Assembly: GCA_023399465.1 (NCBI GenBank)
Contig: JAEWPB010000144.1
Coordinates: 1 to 64,000 of the forward strand
DNA: 64,000 nt
Source of the DNA: Pseudomonadota bacterium
GTDB lineage: Bacteria > Pseudomonadota > Alphaproteobacteria > Rhizobiales > Rhizobiaceae
Reading direction: 5' to 3'
Part shown: positions 25,422-33,704 of the stretch, in pieces
How positions within the stretch are numbered: the first letter of the stretch is position 1
Layout of the letters: the number at the start of each line of letters is the position of its first letter
Program-made: the position numbers and the translations under genes
The notes under the pieces: model-generated
The model's database searches: none
Told to the model about the DNA's origin: nothing
The model's input: only the letters and a program-made list of their open reading frames with translations

Positions 25422-27248
25422 ATGAGCACAAATTCGTCCCGCACGCCTCTTGACCATATTCGCAACTTCTCGATCGTGGCGCACATCGACCACGGCAAGT
25501 CGACCTTGGCCGACCGGCTGATCCAGTCGACCGGTGGCCTGGCCGACCGTGAAATGTCGGAGCAGGTGCTCGACAACATGGAAATCGAGAAAGAGCGCGG
25601 CATCACCATCAAGGCGCAGACCGTCCGCCTGCACTACAAGGCCAATGACGGCGAGACCTATGTGCTGAACCTGATCGACACCCCCGGCCACGTCGACTTC
25701 GCCTACGAAGTCTCGCGGTCGCTGTCGGCCTGCGAAGGCTCGCTGCTGGTGGTCGACGCCTCGCAGGGCGTGGAAGCCCAGACGCTGGCGAACGTCTACC
25801 AGGCGATCGACAACAATCACGAGCTGGTGACGGTCCTTAACAAGATCGACCTTCCCGCGGCAGAGCCCGACCGGATCAAGGAACAGATCGAGGAAGTGAT
25901 CGGCATCGACGCTTCCGACGCGGTGATGATTTCGGCGAAGACCGGCCTCGGCATTCCCGACGTTCTCGAAGCGATCGTGCACCGCCTGCCGGCACCGAAG
26001 AGCCAGGGCGGCGAGAGCGCGCCATTGAAGGCGCTGCTGGTCGACAGCTGGTACGACACCTATCTCGGCGTCATGGTTCTGGTGCGCGTCATCGACGGCG
26101 TGCTGAGCAAGGGCCAGCAGATCCGCATGATGGGCACCGGCGCCAAGTACGGCGTCGAGCGTGTCGGCGTGCTGACCCCGAAGATGGTCAACGTCGATTC
26201 ACTCGGCCCCGGCGAGATCGGCTTCATCACCGCCTCGATCAAGGAAGTGGCAGATACCCGCGTCGGCGACACCATCACCGATGACAAGAAGCCGACCGCG
26301 GAAGCGCTGCCGGGCTTCAAGCCGGCCCAGCCGGTGGTGTTCTGCGGCCTGTTCCCAGTCGACGCCGCCGACTTCGAGGACCTGCGCGCCGCCATGGGCA
26401 AGCTGCGCCTCAACGACGCCTCGTTCTCGTTCGAGATGGAATCCTCCGCAGCTCTCGGCTTCGGCTTCCGTTGCGGCTTCCTCGGGCTGCTGCACCTCGA
26501 AATCATCCAGGAGCGTCTCGAGCGCGAGTTCAATCTCGATCTCGTCGCCACCGCGCCGTCCGTCGTCTACCAGATGACCCTGACCGACGGCAGTGAGAAG
26601 GAACTGCACAATCCGGCCGACATGCCCGACGTGGTCAAGATCAGCGAGATCCGCGAGCCGTGGATCAAGGCGACGATCATGACGCCGGACGAATATCTCG
26701 GCGGCATCCTCAAACTCTGCCAGGACCGCCGCGGCATCCAGACCGAGCTGACCTATGTCGGCAACCGGGCGATGATCACCTATGAACTGCCGCTCAACGA
26801 AGTGGTGTTCGACTTCTACGATCGCCTGAAGTCGATCTCCAAGGGCTATGCCTCGTTTGACTACAACATCATCGATTACCGCGAAGGCGATCTGGTGAAG
26901 ATGTCGATCCTCGTCAACGGCGATCCGGTCGATGCATTGTCGATGCTGGTCCACCGCTCCGCCGCCGACCGGCGCGGCCGCGGCATGTGCGAAAAGCTCA
27001 AGGAACTCATTCCGCCGCACATGTTCCAGATCCCGATCCAGGCGGCGATCGGCGGCAAGGTGATCGCCCGCGAAACGGTGCGCGCGCTACGCAAGGACGT
27101 GACCGCCAAGTGCTACGGCGGCGACGCGACCCGCAAGCGCAAGCTTCTGGAAAAGCAGAAGGAAGGCAAGAAGCGCATGCGCCAGTTCGGCAAGGTCGAG
27201 ATCCCGCAGGAAGCCTTCATCGCCGCCCTGAAGATGAGCGACGAGTAA
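25422..27248 (+). CDS. lepA: Elongation factor 4 (LepA)
   Basis: A 608-residue translational GTPase that acts on stalled or mis-translocated ribosomes. The P-loop is AHIDHGKST (residues 20-28) and the G3 box DTPGH. The G4 box is LNKIDLP, and a LepA-specific C-terminal domain ends in KVEIPQEAFIAALKMS. Length and domain order are standard. The start lacks an obvious ribosome site and has a CTATAT just upstream. A hairpin follows the stop. Confidence 0.97.
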   Translation: MSTNSSRTPLDHIRNFSIVAHIDHGKSTLADRLIQSTGGLADREMSEQVLDNMEIEKERGITIKAQTVRLHYKANDGETYVLNLIDTPGHVDFAYEVSRSLSACEGSLLVVDASQGVEAQTLANVYQAIDNNHELVTVLNKIDLPAAEPDRIKEQIEEVIGIDASDAVMISAKTGLGIPDVLEAIVHRLPAPKSQGGESAPLKALLVDSWYDTYLGVMVLVRVIDGVLSKGQQIRMMGTGAKYGVERVGVLTPKMVNVDSLGPGEIGFITASIKEVADTRVGDTITDDKKPTAEALPGFKPAQPVVFCGLFPVDAADFEDLRAAMGKLRLNDASFSFEMESSAALGFGFRCGFLGLLHLEIIQERLEREFNLDLVATAPSVVYQMTLTDGSEKELHNPADMPDVVKISEIREPWIKATIMTPDEYLGGILKLCQDRRGIQTELTYVGNRAMITYELPLNEVVFDFYDRLKSISKGYASFDYNIIDYREGDLVKMSILVNGDPVDALSMLVHRSAADRRGRGMCEKLKELIPPHMFQIPIQAAIGGKVIARETVRALRKDVTAKCYGGDATRKRKLLEKQKEGKKRMRQFGKVEIPQEAFIAALKMSDE

Positions 27249-27302
27249 GAAACCGTCCTTCGCCTGCCCACCTTGCAGGCTTAAAGGCCTCTCCAGCAAA
27301 AG

Positions 27303-27339
27303 AAAAAGGGCTCAGGCAATGCTTGGAGCCCCTTTCTTT
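27303..27339. terminator. Terminator hairpin after lepA
   Basis: GGGCTC pairs with GAGCCC around a 12-nt loop; AAAAA precedes it and TTTCTTT follows. It lies between the convergent lepA and thioesterase genes and may work both ways. Confidence 0.65.
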
Positions 27340-27400
27340 GTGCGCTGACCAAAAAAGCCAGGAGACGAATGGCCGCCAACATCGTTACGGCTGCGACTTT

Positions 27401-27892
27401 CTACTCCGCCCCCTGCTTGACCTCCTTGAACCGCGCTTCGACCTCGCGACGGAGCGCCCTGCGCACCTCCGCCTGGCGGTGGCGGCGCTGCTTGGCGTCT
27501 GTATCGAGGGCGAGTACCGGCACTGGCGTGGGACCGCCATCGGCATCGACTGCGACCATGGTGAAATAGCAGGAATTGGTGTGGCGCCGCTCGCCGGTGC
27601 GGATGTCCTCCGCCTCCACCCGGATGCCGACTTCCATCGAGGTGCGGCCGGCAAAATTCACCGAGGCCCGGAACGTCACGAGTTCGCCGACATGGATCGG
27701 CTGACGGAACACCACCTGGTCGACCGAGAGGGTCACCGCATATTGCTGGGAAAAACGCGAGGCGCAGGAATAGGCGACACGGTCGAGCAGGTTCAGCAGT
27801 GCCCCGCCATGCACCTTGCCGGAAAAATTGGCCATGTCGGGGGTCATGAGAACCACCATTTCGAGCTGGCTCGGATCATAATCGCGGTCCAT
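27401..27892 (-). CDS. Acyl-CoA thioesterase, hotdog fold (YciA-like)
   Basis: A 163-residue single hotdog domain. The hotdog helix with the catalytic Asp is NFSGKVHGGALLNLLDRVAY, and the core strand is VTFRASVNFAGRTSMEVGIR. It hydrolyses acyl-CoA to free acid and CoA. The ATG at 27892 follows AAAGGG and gives the family N-terminus MDRDYDPSQLEMV; the longer frame to 27982 crosses an AT-rich promoter-like region. The C-terminal tail is charged and Arg-rich (RHRQAEVRRALRREVEARFK), longer than in E. coli YciA. Confidence 0.9.
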   Translation of the reverse strand: MDRDYDPSQLEMVVLMTPDMANFSGKVHGGALLNLLDRVAYSCASRFSQQYAVTLSVDQVVFRQPIHVGELVTFRASVNFAGRTSMEVGIRVEAEDIRTGERRHTNSCYFTMVAVDADGGPTPVPVLALDTDAKQRRHRQAEVRRALRREVEARFKEVKQGAE

Positions 27893-28035
27893 CGGAACCC
27901 TTTCAGCAATGCAATGCCCGGCCAAGAGAGCCGGTCTGCCTATATTAATATTGCCTAAGGCACGTGGGCGAAAGGGCGCCAACGCATGGCAGCAATGCGG
28001 AGCGGATCATCACATCCAGCCAAGGGGGCCTCCGC

Positions 28036-28617
28036 TCAAGCCATGCGGGCGCGCATCCGGGCCGGATTGCCGACCACGATCGCACCCGGCGCCACATCCC
28101 TGGTAACGACCGCCCCGGCACCGACGATCGCTTGGTCGCCGATCGTCACGCCACCCATGATGATCGCACCGCCGCCGATCCAGACGTCGTCCCCGATCGT
28201 CACCGGCCTTGCGACTTCGAGCCCCGCAGCCCGCAGCCGCGCGTCCTTGTGGTGCTCGGCGCAATAGATGTGCACGCCCGGCCCGAGCATCGACCGCGCG
28301 CCGATGCGAACGCTGCCGGAATCGAGGATCGTGCAGCCGGCGTTGAGATACACCCGGGCTCCAAGGGCGATATTGATGCCGTAGGCGCAGTGGAACGGCG
28401 CCTCGATGAAGACATCGTCGGCGACACTTGAAAACAGCCCGCGCAGCAGCGGCGCCATGCTGCCACGCTCTTCGGGATGCATGCTGTTGTGCTGGTGGAC
28501 GGCAATGCGCGCCTTCAGGCGCAACTCATCCAGTTCCTCGTCGAGGCAGTTGTACCACTCACCCGCCGCCATTTTCTGCCGCTCGCTCGCAGCCACCGTC
28601 GTGCCCTCCCAATTCAT
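28036..28617 (-). CDS. Sugar O-acetyltransferase (maltose/galactoside acetyltransferase type)
   Basis: A 193-residue left-handed beta-helix enzyme. The N-terminal Mac domain reads SERQKMAAGEWYNCLDEELD, and hexapeptide repeats cover about residues 70-185 (for example VWIGGGAIIMGGVTIGDQAI). The catalytic His lies in HIYCAEHHKD. It transfers acetyl from acetyl-CoA to a sugar hydroxyl. NodL is a rhizobial relative, but no nod genes are nearby, so a general sugar acetyltransferase is the safer call. Confidence 0.92.
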   Translation of the reverse strand: MNWEGTTVAASERQKMAAGEWYNCLDEELDELRLKARIAVHQHNSMHPEERGSMAPLLRGLFSSVADDVFIEAPFHCAYGINIALGARVYLNAGCTILDSGSVRIGARSMLGPGVHIYCAEHHKDARLRAAGLEVARPVTIGDDVWIGGGAIIMGGVTIGDQAIVGAGAVVTRDVAPGAIVVGNPARMRARMA

Positions 28618-28665
28618 GCCGCGGGAAGCCGCTATGCCGCATCCTGCCGTGACGTTCCCATAGAG

Positions 28666-29151
28666 CTACCGTGCGGCCTTTGCCGCGGCTCGGGCCCGGT
28701 CGCGCCGGACGATGCTTTCTGCCGGCCACTCTGCCTTCATGTCGTAGTACGCGTCAAACACCGCCGCGCCTTCGGGTAGCCGGACCCAGGGCAGCTTCGA
28801 CCGGACATAGATATGCACGTCGGGCAGGATCGCGCCGGGTTCGTCGAGCGTCGTCGCCCGGACGAACAGCATCCACCGCCGCCGTCCGTAATCGCTCCAC
28901 AAGGCCGAGCGGCAATCGGGGCAGCGATAGACGTCGTGCGGATGGCCGCTATCGGTCGACAGCGTCTCCATCACAGGCTCGCCCTGCAGCAGTTCGACCC
29001 GATCAGCCTCGATCAGCGCGTTCACCGCGAAAGCGCTGCCGGTCTGCCGCTGGCAATCCCGGCAATGACAGCAGTGCACGAACATCGGCCGATCCTTCAG
29101 CCGATACCGGATGCGGCTGCAAAAGCACCCACCCTCGAGATCTCCGCACAT
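28666..29151 (-). CDS. GFA family (CENP-V/GFA domain) protein
   Basis: A 161-residue zinc protein. Zinc-binding cysteines appear as GGCFCSRIRY, HCCHCRDCQRQTGSAF and YRCPDCRSALW, the pattern of glutathione-dependent formaldehyde-activating-like proteins. The C-terminal YDMKAEWPAES is also shared by the family. The enzymatic role of most such proteins is unproven; some may bind glutathione adducts. It lies between the acetyltransferase and amidotransferase genes on the same strand with short gaps. Confidence 0.88.
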   Translation of the reverse strand: MCGDLEGGCFCSRIRYRLKDRPMFVHCCHCRDCQRQTGSAFAVNALIEADRVELLQGEPVMETLSTDSGHPHDVYRCPDCRSALWSDYGRRRWMLFVRATTLDEPGAILPDVHIYVRSKLPWVRLPEGAAVFDAYYDMKAEWPAESIVRRDRARAAAKAAR

Positions 29152-29187
29152 CTGCCATCCTCCCGTTGTCGACTGGTGGTAGGCCTG

Positions 29188-29901
29188 TCAGGCGCCAGGC
29201 TGCCCGATCTGCCGTACCCAGGCCCGCGCGAGCGTCAGCCCCACCTCGTCGGCGAGGCGGCCGTGCTCCTCGGCCATGTCAGGATGACGCTCCGGCCAGT
29301 CCGGGTCGAGCGAGACCATCATGGAAATGAATTCCGCGTTCCATGCATCGACGACCGACCGGCTGGCCTCGAAATGAAACTGCGTGCCGTAGGCGGCGCG
29401 GCCGACGCGGAAGGCCTGGTTGCGTGTCGTGTCGTTGGTTGCCAGCCGCACCGCGCCTTCCGGCAGGGAAAACGTATCGCTGTGCCACTGAAAGATCGGA
29501 AAGCGGTCACCGACCGTGCGCAGCACCGGGTCGGTCGCGGCCTCGTCGGTCAGGCGGACCTCATGCCAGCCGAATTCCCGGGCCGCGTTCAGCTTGTTTT
29601 CGCCACCATAGGCGCGCGCCAGGATCTGGCTGCCGAGGCAGATGCCGAGCACGGCCTTGCCGGCGTCGCCAAAGGCGCGCATCAGCCGGGCAAGCTCCGG
29701 AAGATAGGGGTGGGTTTCGTCATCGAGGGCGTTCTGCTCACCGCCGAGCACCACCAGCGCATCGTGGTTATCGATGCCGTCGGGAAGTGCCCCGCCATCC
29801 CACGGCCGAAAAATATCGAGGTCGGCGCCTGCTTCTTCCAGCGCGACGCCGACCTGTCCAAGATGTGAAACCCGCGTATTTTCAACGACTGCGACGCGCA
29901 T
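29188..29901 (-). CDS. Class I glutamine amidotransferase
   Basis: A 237-residue stand-alone amidotransferase. The nucleophile Cys88 is in LGICLGSQILARAYGG, and His176 and Glu178 are in GTQFHFEAS. Proteins of this size next to no synthetase are often GMP-synthase-like or gamma-glutamyl-hydrolase-like enzymes. The ATG at 29901 with GGCAGGGC upstream gives MRVAVVENTRVSHLGQVGVA; the extension to 29958 is not supported. The acceptor reaction is unknown. Confidence 0.88.
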   Translation of the reverse strand: MRVAVVENTRVSHLGQVGVALEEAGADLDIFRPWDGGALPDGIDNHDALVVLGGEQNALDDETHPYLPELARLMRAFGDAGKAVLGICLGSQILARAYGGENKLNAAREFGWHEVRLTDEAATDPVLRTVGDRFPIFQWHSDTFSLPEGAVRLATNDTTRNQAFRVGRAAYGTQFHFEASRSVVDAWNAEFISMMVSLDPDWPERHPDMAEEHGRLADEVGLTLARAWVRQIGQPGA

Positions 29902-29999
29902 GCCCTGCCATTCCCATTGTTGTGAATGGCCAGAAGGAATCACGTCCGCCGCCGACATTCAAGCGGCCAATTTGCCGATGTCCGGCAAAAGCACTTCGA

Positions 30000-30449
30000 T
30001 CAGAACTGCTTGCCGATCTTGGCGTCGACGGAATGGGCATTGCCGCCGCGGAACGCGAAGTAGAAGGCGATTGCCGCCCAGAGGATCGACTTCTCGGATC
30101 CGCCGAGGCCTTCAGCCTTGACGACCCAGTGGAAGTACACGGTCACCAGCAGCACGATCGTCGTCGCCACTGCCGCGGGACGGGTCAACAGGCCGATTGC
30201 CAGGAGAATGCCGCCGAAGAATTCGGTGGCTGCAAGCAGCGGCGACCAGAAGACGCCGGGATAGAAGCCGAGGCTTTCGACCATGCCGGTCGCCCCGAAA
30301 GGATTGAGGATCTTTCCGTAGCCGTGAACCGTGAAAAGCACGCCGGCAATGACGCGCAGGAGGGTCTCGGCGAGCCCGGTGCCATTCCGGTAGAGCGGGG
30401 CCAGAGCGGGTATGATGAGGCCTTTGGAGGAGTTTGTATGCTCGGTCAT
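30000..30449 (-). CDS. DoxX family membrane protein
   Basis: A 149-residue protein with four hydrophobic segments. Typical DoxX marks are LLRVIAGVLFTVHGYGKILN and the FFGGILLAIGLLTRPAAVA helix pair. The family is linked to oxidoreductive or detoxifying membrane complexes, but the activity is largely unknown. The ATG at 30449 follows CAGGA at good spacing; an in-frame ATG at 30464 has none. It is divergent from a SelT/SelW-like gene. Confidence 0.88.
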   Translation of the reverse strand: MTEHTNSSKGLIIPALAPLYRNGTGLAETLLRVIAGVLFTVHGYGKILNPFGATGMVESLGFYPGVFWSPLLAATEFFGGILLAIGLLTRPAAVATTIVLLVTVYFHWVVKAEGLGGSEKSILWAAIAFYFAFRGGNAHSVDAKIGKQF

Positions 30450-30620
30450 GCGTATTCCTGACATTGCTGGTACTGATTCGGACCCTCACGAACCGAAGGC
30501 GGGATCGCAAGCCGGAACAGTCGAAAAAGATGAAGTTTGCGGTTAACAATTTCGTGACGACCGTCGATTGCTGGCCCGAAGTCGCGACGCTATAGAAATC
30601 CATCGATCGGAGACCGAGAA

Positions 30621-30920
30621 ATGACCGACAAGCCGCGCGTCACCATCCTTTACTGCACCCAGTGCAACTGGCTGCTTCGCGCCGGCTGGATGGCGCAGGA
30701 ACTGCTGTCGACCTTCGGAGATGCTTTAAGTGAAGTGGCGCTGCTGCCCGGAACCGGCGGCAATTTCGAGATCCGTGTCGACGGCGAACTGATCTGGGAG
30801 CGCAAGCGCGACGGCGGCTTTCCGGGCCCGAAGGAACTAAAGCAGCGGGTGCGCGACATCATCGAGCCCGGCCGCGATCTCGGTCATACCGACCGCGCAG
30901 GCAAGGCAGAGGACAATTAG
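30621..30920 (+). CDS. SelT/SelW/SelH (Rdx) family thioredoxin-like protein
   Basis: A 99-residue protein with the redox CxxC at Cys12-Cys15 in ILYCTQCNWLLRAGWMAQEL and the family ending IWERKRDGGFPGPKELKQRV. In animals a homologous position is selenocysteine; here both positions are cysteine, the usual bacterial form. It probably takes part in thiol redox reactions in the cytoplasm. GAGACCGAGAA precedes the start. The divergent DoxX neighbour may share a redox theme, but this is inference. Confidence 0.9.
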   Translation: MTDKPRVTILYCTQCNWLLRAGWMAQELLSTFGDALSEVALLPGTGGNFEIRVDGELIWERKRDGGFPGPKELKQRVRDIIEPGRDLGHTDRAGKAEDN

Positions 30921-30976
30921 ATCCCCTCGGGGAGAGCCGAAGCTCACCCCGCCATGGGCACGCGAACCCGTTCTCT

Positions 30977-31555
30977 TCAGGGCGCCGGAGACCGGCAGAC
31001 CCGGTATACGCCACTGTATGACAGGTAGGTATTGGTAGCCGGATTGTAGGACCGGTAATGGTCGCGGCACCACTGCTGATGCCAGGTGCTGTAACTCACC
31101 GTGGTGCTGTAGGAATAATAGGGATAGTACTCGTAATACGGATCGTATACGCCATAGAACCCGCCGTAATATCCTGCATAGAACGGGCTGTAGTACGGCC
31201 AGTAGTAATTGCCGTAATACGGCCGGTAATATCGTGGGTAGTGGGCGCGGTAGTATGGCCGGTAGTAGGGCCGGTACGGCCTGTTGTAGCTACCATGGTA
31301 ATAGGGCTGGTAATGCGGGCGATTGTACCGGTAGATCGGCCTGTAACCACCGCCGTAATAGCCTCCCCCCATGCTACCGCCGCCGTGAAAACCTCCTCCC
31401 ATGCCACCGCCGCCGCCGTGCCGCACATTGATGACATCAGAGCTCCCGCTCGACGCCAGCCCGGGCACTCGAGGGATCGCACTTGCCGGCGACATCATGG
31501 AAAACGCAGCCAGTCCGAAAACAAAACCGAGGACAAGATTGGGGATCCTGCTCAT
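30977..31555 (-). CDS. Tyr/Gly-rich secreted protein with BA14K-like C-terminus
   Basis: A 192-residue exported protein. A signal peptide of about 26 residues ends at ASA. A glycine-rich stretch follows (about 46-72) and then a long run of Tyr-Pro-Arg repeats (about 73-150, with many PYY and RPYY units). The C-terminus WHQQWCRDHYRSYNPATNTY, with YSGVYRVC, matches the BA14K pattern of small rhizobial and Brucella proteins. The low-complexity middle suggests a surface or cell-wall-associated role. No enzymatic motif is seen. Confidence 0.8.
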   Translation of the reverse strand: MSRIPNLVLGFVFGLAAFSMMSPASAIPRVPGLASSGSSDVINVRHGGGGGMGGGFHGGGSMGGGYYGGGYRPIYRYNRPHYQPYYHGSYNRPYRPYYRPYYRAHYPRYYRPYYGNYYWPYYSPFYAGYYGGFYGVYDPYYEYYPYYSYSTTVSYSTWHQQWCRDHYRSYNPATNTYLSYSGVYRVCRSPAP

Positions 31556-31797
31556 GGCAAACTCCTCTTGCCAACACGCGGGCCATGCCGCACACCCCCT
31601 CCCCTATTGCTTTAGTTAATACTCATATTTCCTTATGCACAAGGACATAATCCCGCTCTCACACGCAATGGCGCAGGCACCCGCCCCTCAAGCCCACCCG
31701 CCGAAAACCCTCCCCGATCATCGGCTTGTCTGCGGTTGAACGCAGCGGCCGCTTGGGCGATAACTTGCGCGACATGACCCCGGGGGAGAAACGTTTC

Positions 31798-33231
31798 GTG
31801 AGCCTGAAATTCGGTACAAGCGGCCTTCGCGGCCTGTCTGAGGATCTCAAGGGACGGGCGGCAGCGCTTTATGCGACGGCATTCGCCCGCCATTTGCAGG
31901 AAAGCGCCCGCATCCGCAGCGGCGACATTGTCCTGGTCGGACGCGACTTCCGCGAATCGAGCCCCGCAATTGCGACAAGCTGCATGGCTGCGCTGTCTGC
32001 CTGCGGTTTTGTACCGGTCGATTGCGGCGCCTTGCCGACGCCGGCACTGGCGCTCTACGGCCTCGAGCACAGCGCGGCCTCGCTGATGATTACCGGGTCG
32101 CACATTCCTGCCGATCGCAACGGCATCAAGTTCTACCGGCCGGACGGAGAAATCGACAAGCAGGATGAGATCGCGATTGCCGCCATTGCCGCACAACTTG
32201 ATGCGGGCGGTTTTGTCGCACCTCCGGCAGCGACGAACGCGCGGACGGACAAAGGCGCAGCCGAGGAACTGTTTTTCCGCCGCAATGCCGCACTGCTTTC
32301 CGCTGGGGCGCTCGCCGGCATGCGCGTCGGCGTCTACCAGCACAGCACGGTCGCCCGCGACTTGCTGATCCGCATCCTCGCCCATTACGGCGCCGAGGCG
32401 GTGGCACTCGGCCGCTCCGAACATTTCATTCCCGTGGACACCGAAGCGGTTGCACCGGAAACCGTCGCGGCACTCGTGGCATGGGCCGCCGAGCATCGGC
32501 TCGACGCAATCGTCTCGGCCGACGGTGACGGCGACCGACCGCTGGTTGCCGACGAAAGCGGCCAGCCCTTGCGTGGCGACCTCCTAGGCCTGATTACCGG
32601 GAACTTCCTCGACGCCCGGGTGGTGGCGACGCCGGTCACGTCCAATTCCGGTATCGAGGCCAACGGCAGCTTCCGGGTCATCCGCACCAGGGTCGGATCG
32701 CCCTATGTGATCGCCGGCATGAATGAAGCGCTGGCCGAGGGCGAATCGGGGGTCATGGGGTTCGAGGCCAATGGCGGCTTGCTGACCGCATCCTCCTTCA
32801 CCGTGAACGGACAGGCGCTGCGACCGCTGCCGACGCGCGACAGCGTGCTGCCGGCGCTCGCCGCCCTCAATGCCGCTGCTCGGGCGAAAACGCCGCTCTC
32901 AGCGCTTGCCGCAAGCTACGCCCTTCCCGTGGCCGCCGCCGACCGTCTCGAGGACTTTCCACTCGCAACCAGCGCCGCCCTGATGCTGCGCCTCAGAAGC
33001 GGCAAGGCGGCGCTGGCGGCATTTCTCGCGCCGGTCGGCGTACCCGCCGCGACAAGCGACGTCGATGGCCTGCGGGTAACCCTCGAGGACGGGCGAATCA
33101 TCCACTTCCGCCCCTCGGGCAATGCGCCGGAAATGCGTTGCTACGTCGAGGCGGAGACGGAAAATGCGGCGAAGTCCTTGCTGGAACAGGGGCTTGGGTT
33201 GATCTGCGGCTTTGCAAAGTTGGACGCCTGA
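31798..33231 (+). CDS. Phosphomannomutase/phosphoglucomutase family protein
   Basis: A 477-residue alpha-D-phosphohexomutase. The N-terminal KFGTSGLRG and the phosphoserine loop TGSHIPADRNGIKFY are present. The metal loop VSADGDGDRP and the phosphate-binding RPSGNAPEMRCYVEAE also fit. It likely interconverts mannose-6-P and mannose-1-P, feeding GDP-mannose for polysaccharide; glucose specificity cannot be excluded. The GTG at 31798 is preferred because GGGGGAG sits 9 bp upstream and it gives the family start MSLKFGTSG. The frame is open to 31726 with an ATG at 31774 lacking a ribosome site. A tRNA gene follows. Confidence 0.9.
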   Translation: MSLKFGTSGLRGLSEDLKGRAAALYATAFARHLQESARIRSGDIVLVGRDFRESSPAIATSCMAALSACGFVPVDCGALPTPALALYGLEHSAASLMITGSHIPADRNGIKFYRPDGEIDKQDEIAIAAIAAQLDAGGFVAPPAATNARTDKGAAEELFFRRNAALLSAGALAGMRVGVYQHSTVARDLLIRILAHYGAEAVALGRSEHFIPVDTEAVAPETVAALVAWAAEHRLDAIVSADGDGDRPLVADESGQPLRGDLLGLITGNFLDARVVATPVTSNSGIEANGSFRVIRTRVGSPYVIAGMNEALAEGESGVMGFEANGGLLTASSFTVNGQALRPLPTRDSVLPALAALNAAARAKTPLSALAASYALPVAAADRLEDFPLATSAALMLRLRSGKAALAAFLAPVGVPAATSDVDGLRVTLEDGRIIHFRPSGNAPEMRCYVEAETENAAKSLLEQGLGLICGFAKLDA

Positions 33232-33273
33232 ACAAGTTTTTTGCAGTTTGTTGCACTTTCTTCAAAAACCTTG

Positions 33274-33302
33274 TTGACACTGAGCGCCTCACCCCGTACA
33301 TC
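33274..33302 (+). promoter_or_regulatory. Probable promoter of tRNA-Leu
   Basis: TTGACA at 33274-33279, a 17-bp spacer and TACATC at 33297-33302 lie 10 bp before the tRNA 5' end. This fits a housekeeping sigma-70 promoter. Confidence 0.6.
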
Positions 33303-33312
33303 GCTCCTCGTC

Positions 33313-33399
33313 GCCCAGATGGCGGAATTGGTAGACGCGCTAGCTTCAGGTGCTAGTACTCGAAAGGGTGTGGAGGTTCGAGTCCTCTTCTGGGCACCA
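33313..33399 (+). tRNA. tRNA-Leu (anticodon CAG)
   Basis: An 87-nt tRNA including an encoded CCA end. The acceptor GCCCAGA pairs with TCTGGGC, and the D-arm includes GGTAGAC. The anticodon stem CTAGC / GCTAG encloses the loop TTCAGGT with CAG, reading CUG. A long variable arm is typical of class II tRNA-Leu, and the T-arm contains GGTTCGAGTCC. No intron or mobile element is attached to its 3' end. Confidence 0.97.
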
Positions 33400-33704
33400 T
33401 TCCATTTTTGATCTTAGCCAGATCAAACACTTACAATCATCCGAAATTGTTTTTCAGCAATATCGCCCCTCCGGGGGACGGATGAATTGTATGCGGATGC
33501 CGGGGCGAAAAGCAGCCGGCGTCCGACGCATGATCCCCTGGCCCGACACCTCCCAATAGCCGGCTAAACACTTTCCTCATTATCCCATTCGAAGCTCTCG
33601 TCGCGCAGGCCGAATCGGTTTTGCGATTGACCCTTTCCGGCCTTTGATGGCATTTTACCTGTTTCTCAAATTCAGGATCAGCTATCGCGCGGGGGGAGAG
33701 CATC
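33400..33704. other. Intergenic region without a gene
   Basis: About 305 bp between tRNA-Leu and the RTX gene. No convincing reading frame or integrase attachment-site duplication of the tRNA 3' end is seen. GGGGGGAGAG at 33690-33699 is the strong ribosome site of the RTX gene. Confidence 0.6.

Noticed and set aside
23982..25982. 666-codon open frame antisense to the MFS gene and lepA start
   Set aside because: It spans two well-supported genes, has no recognisable domain and is His/Asp-rich as expected for a GC-driven shadow.
28036..28617. Nodulation gene nodL
   Set aside because: The acetyltransferase family fits, but no nod box or other nodulation genes occur in the window, so the symbol is not justified.
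31040..31330. Possible tandem DNA repeat or CRISPR-like array
   Set aside because: The repetition is due to Tyr-Pro-Arg codons of the BA14K-like protein; there are no regular direct repeats with unique spacers.
33313..33399. tRNA-Leu as an integration site for a mobile element
   Set aside because: No integrase gene or repeated tRNA 3' end is seen in the flanking sequence.
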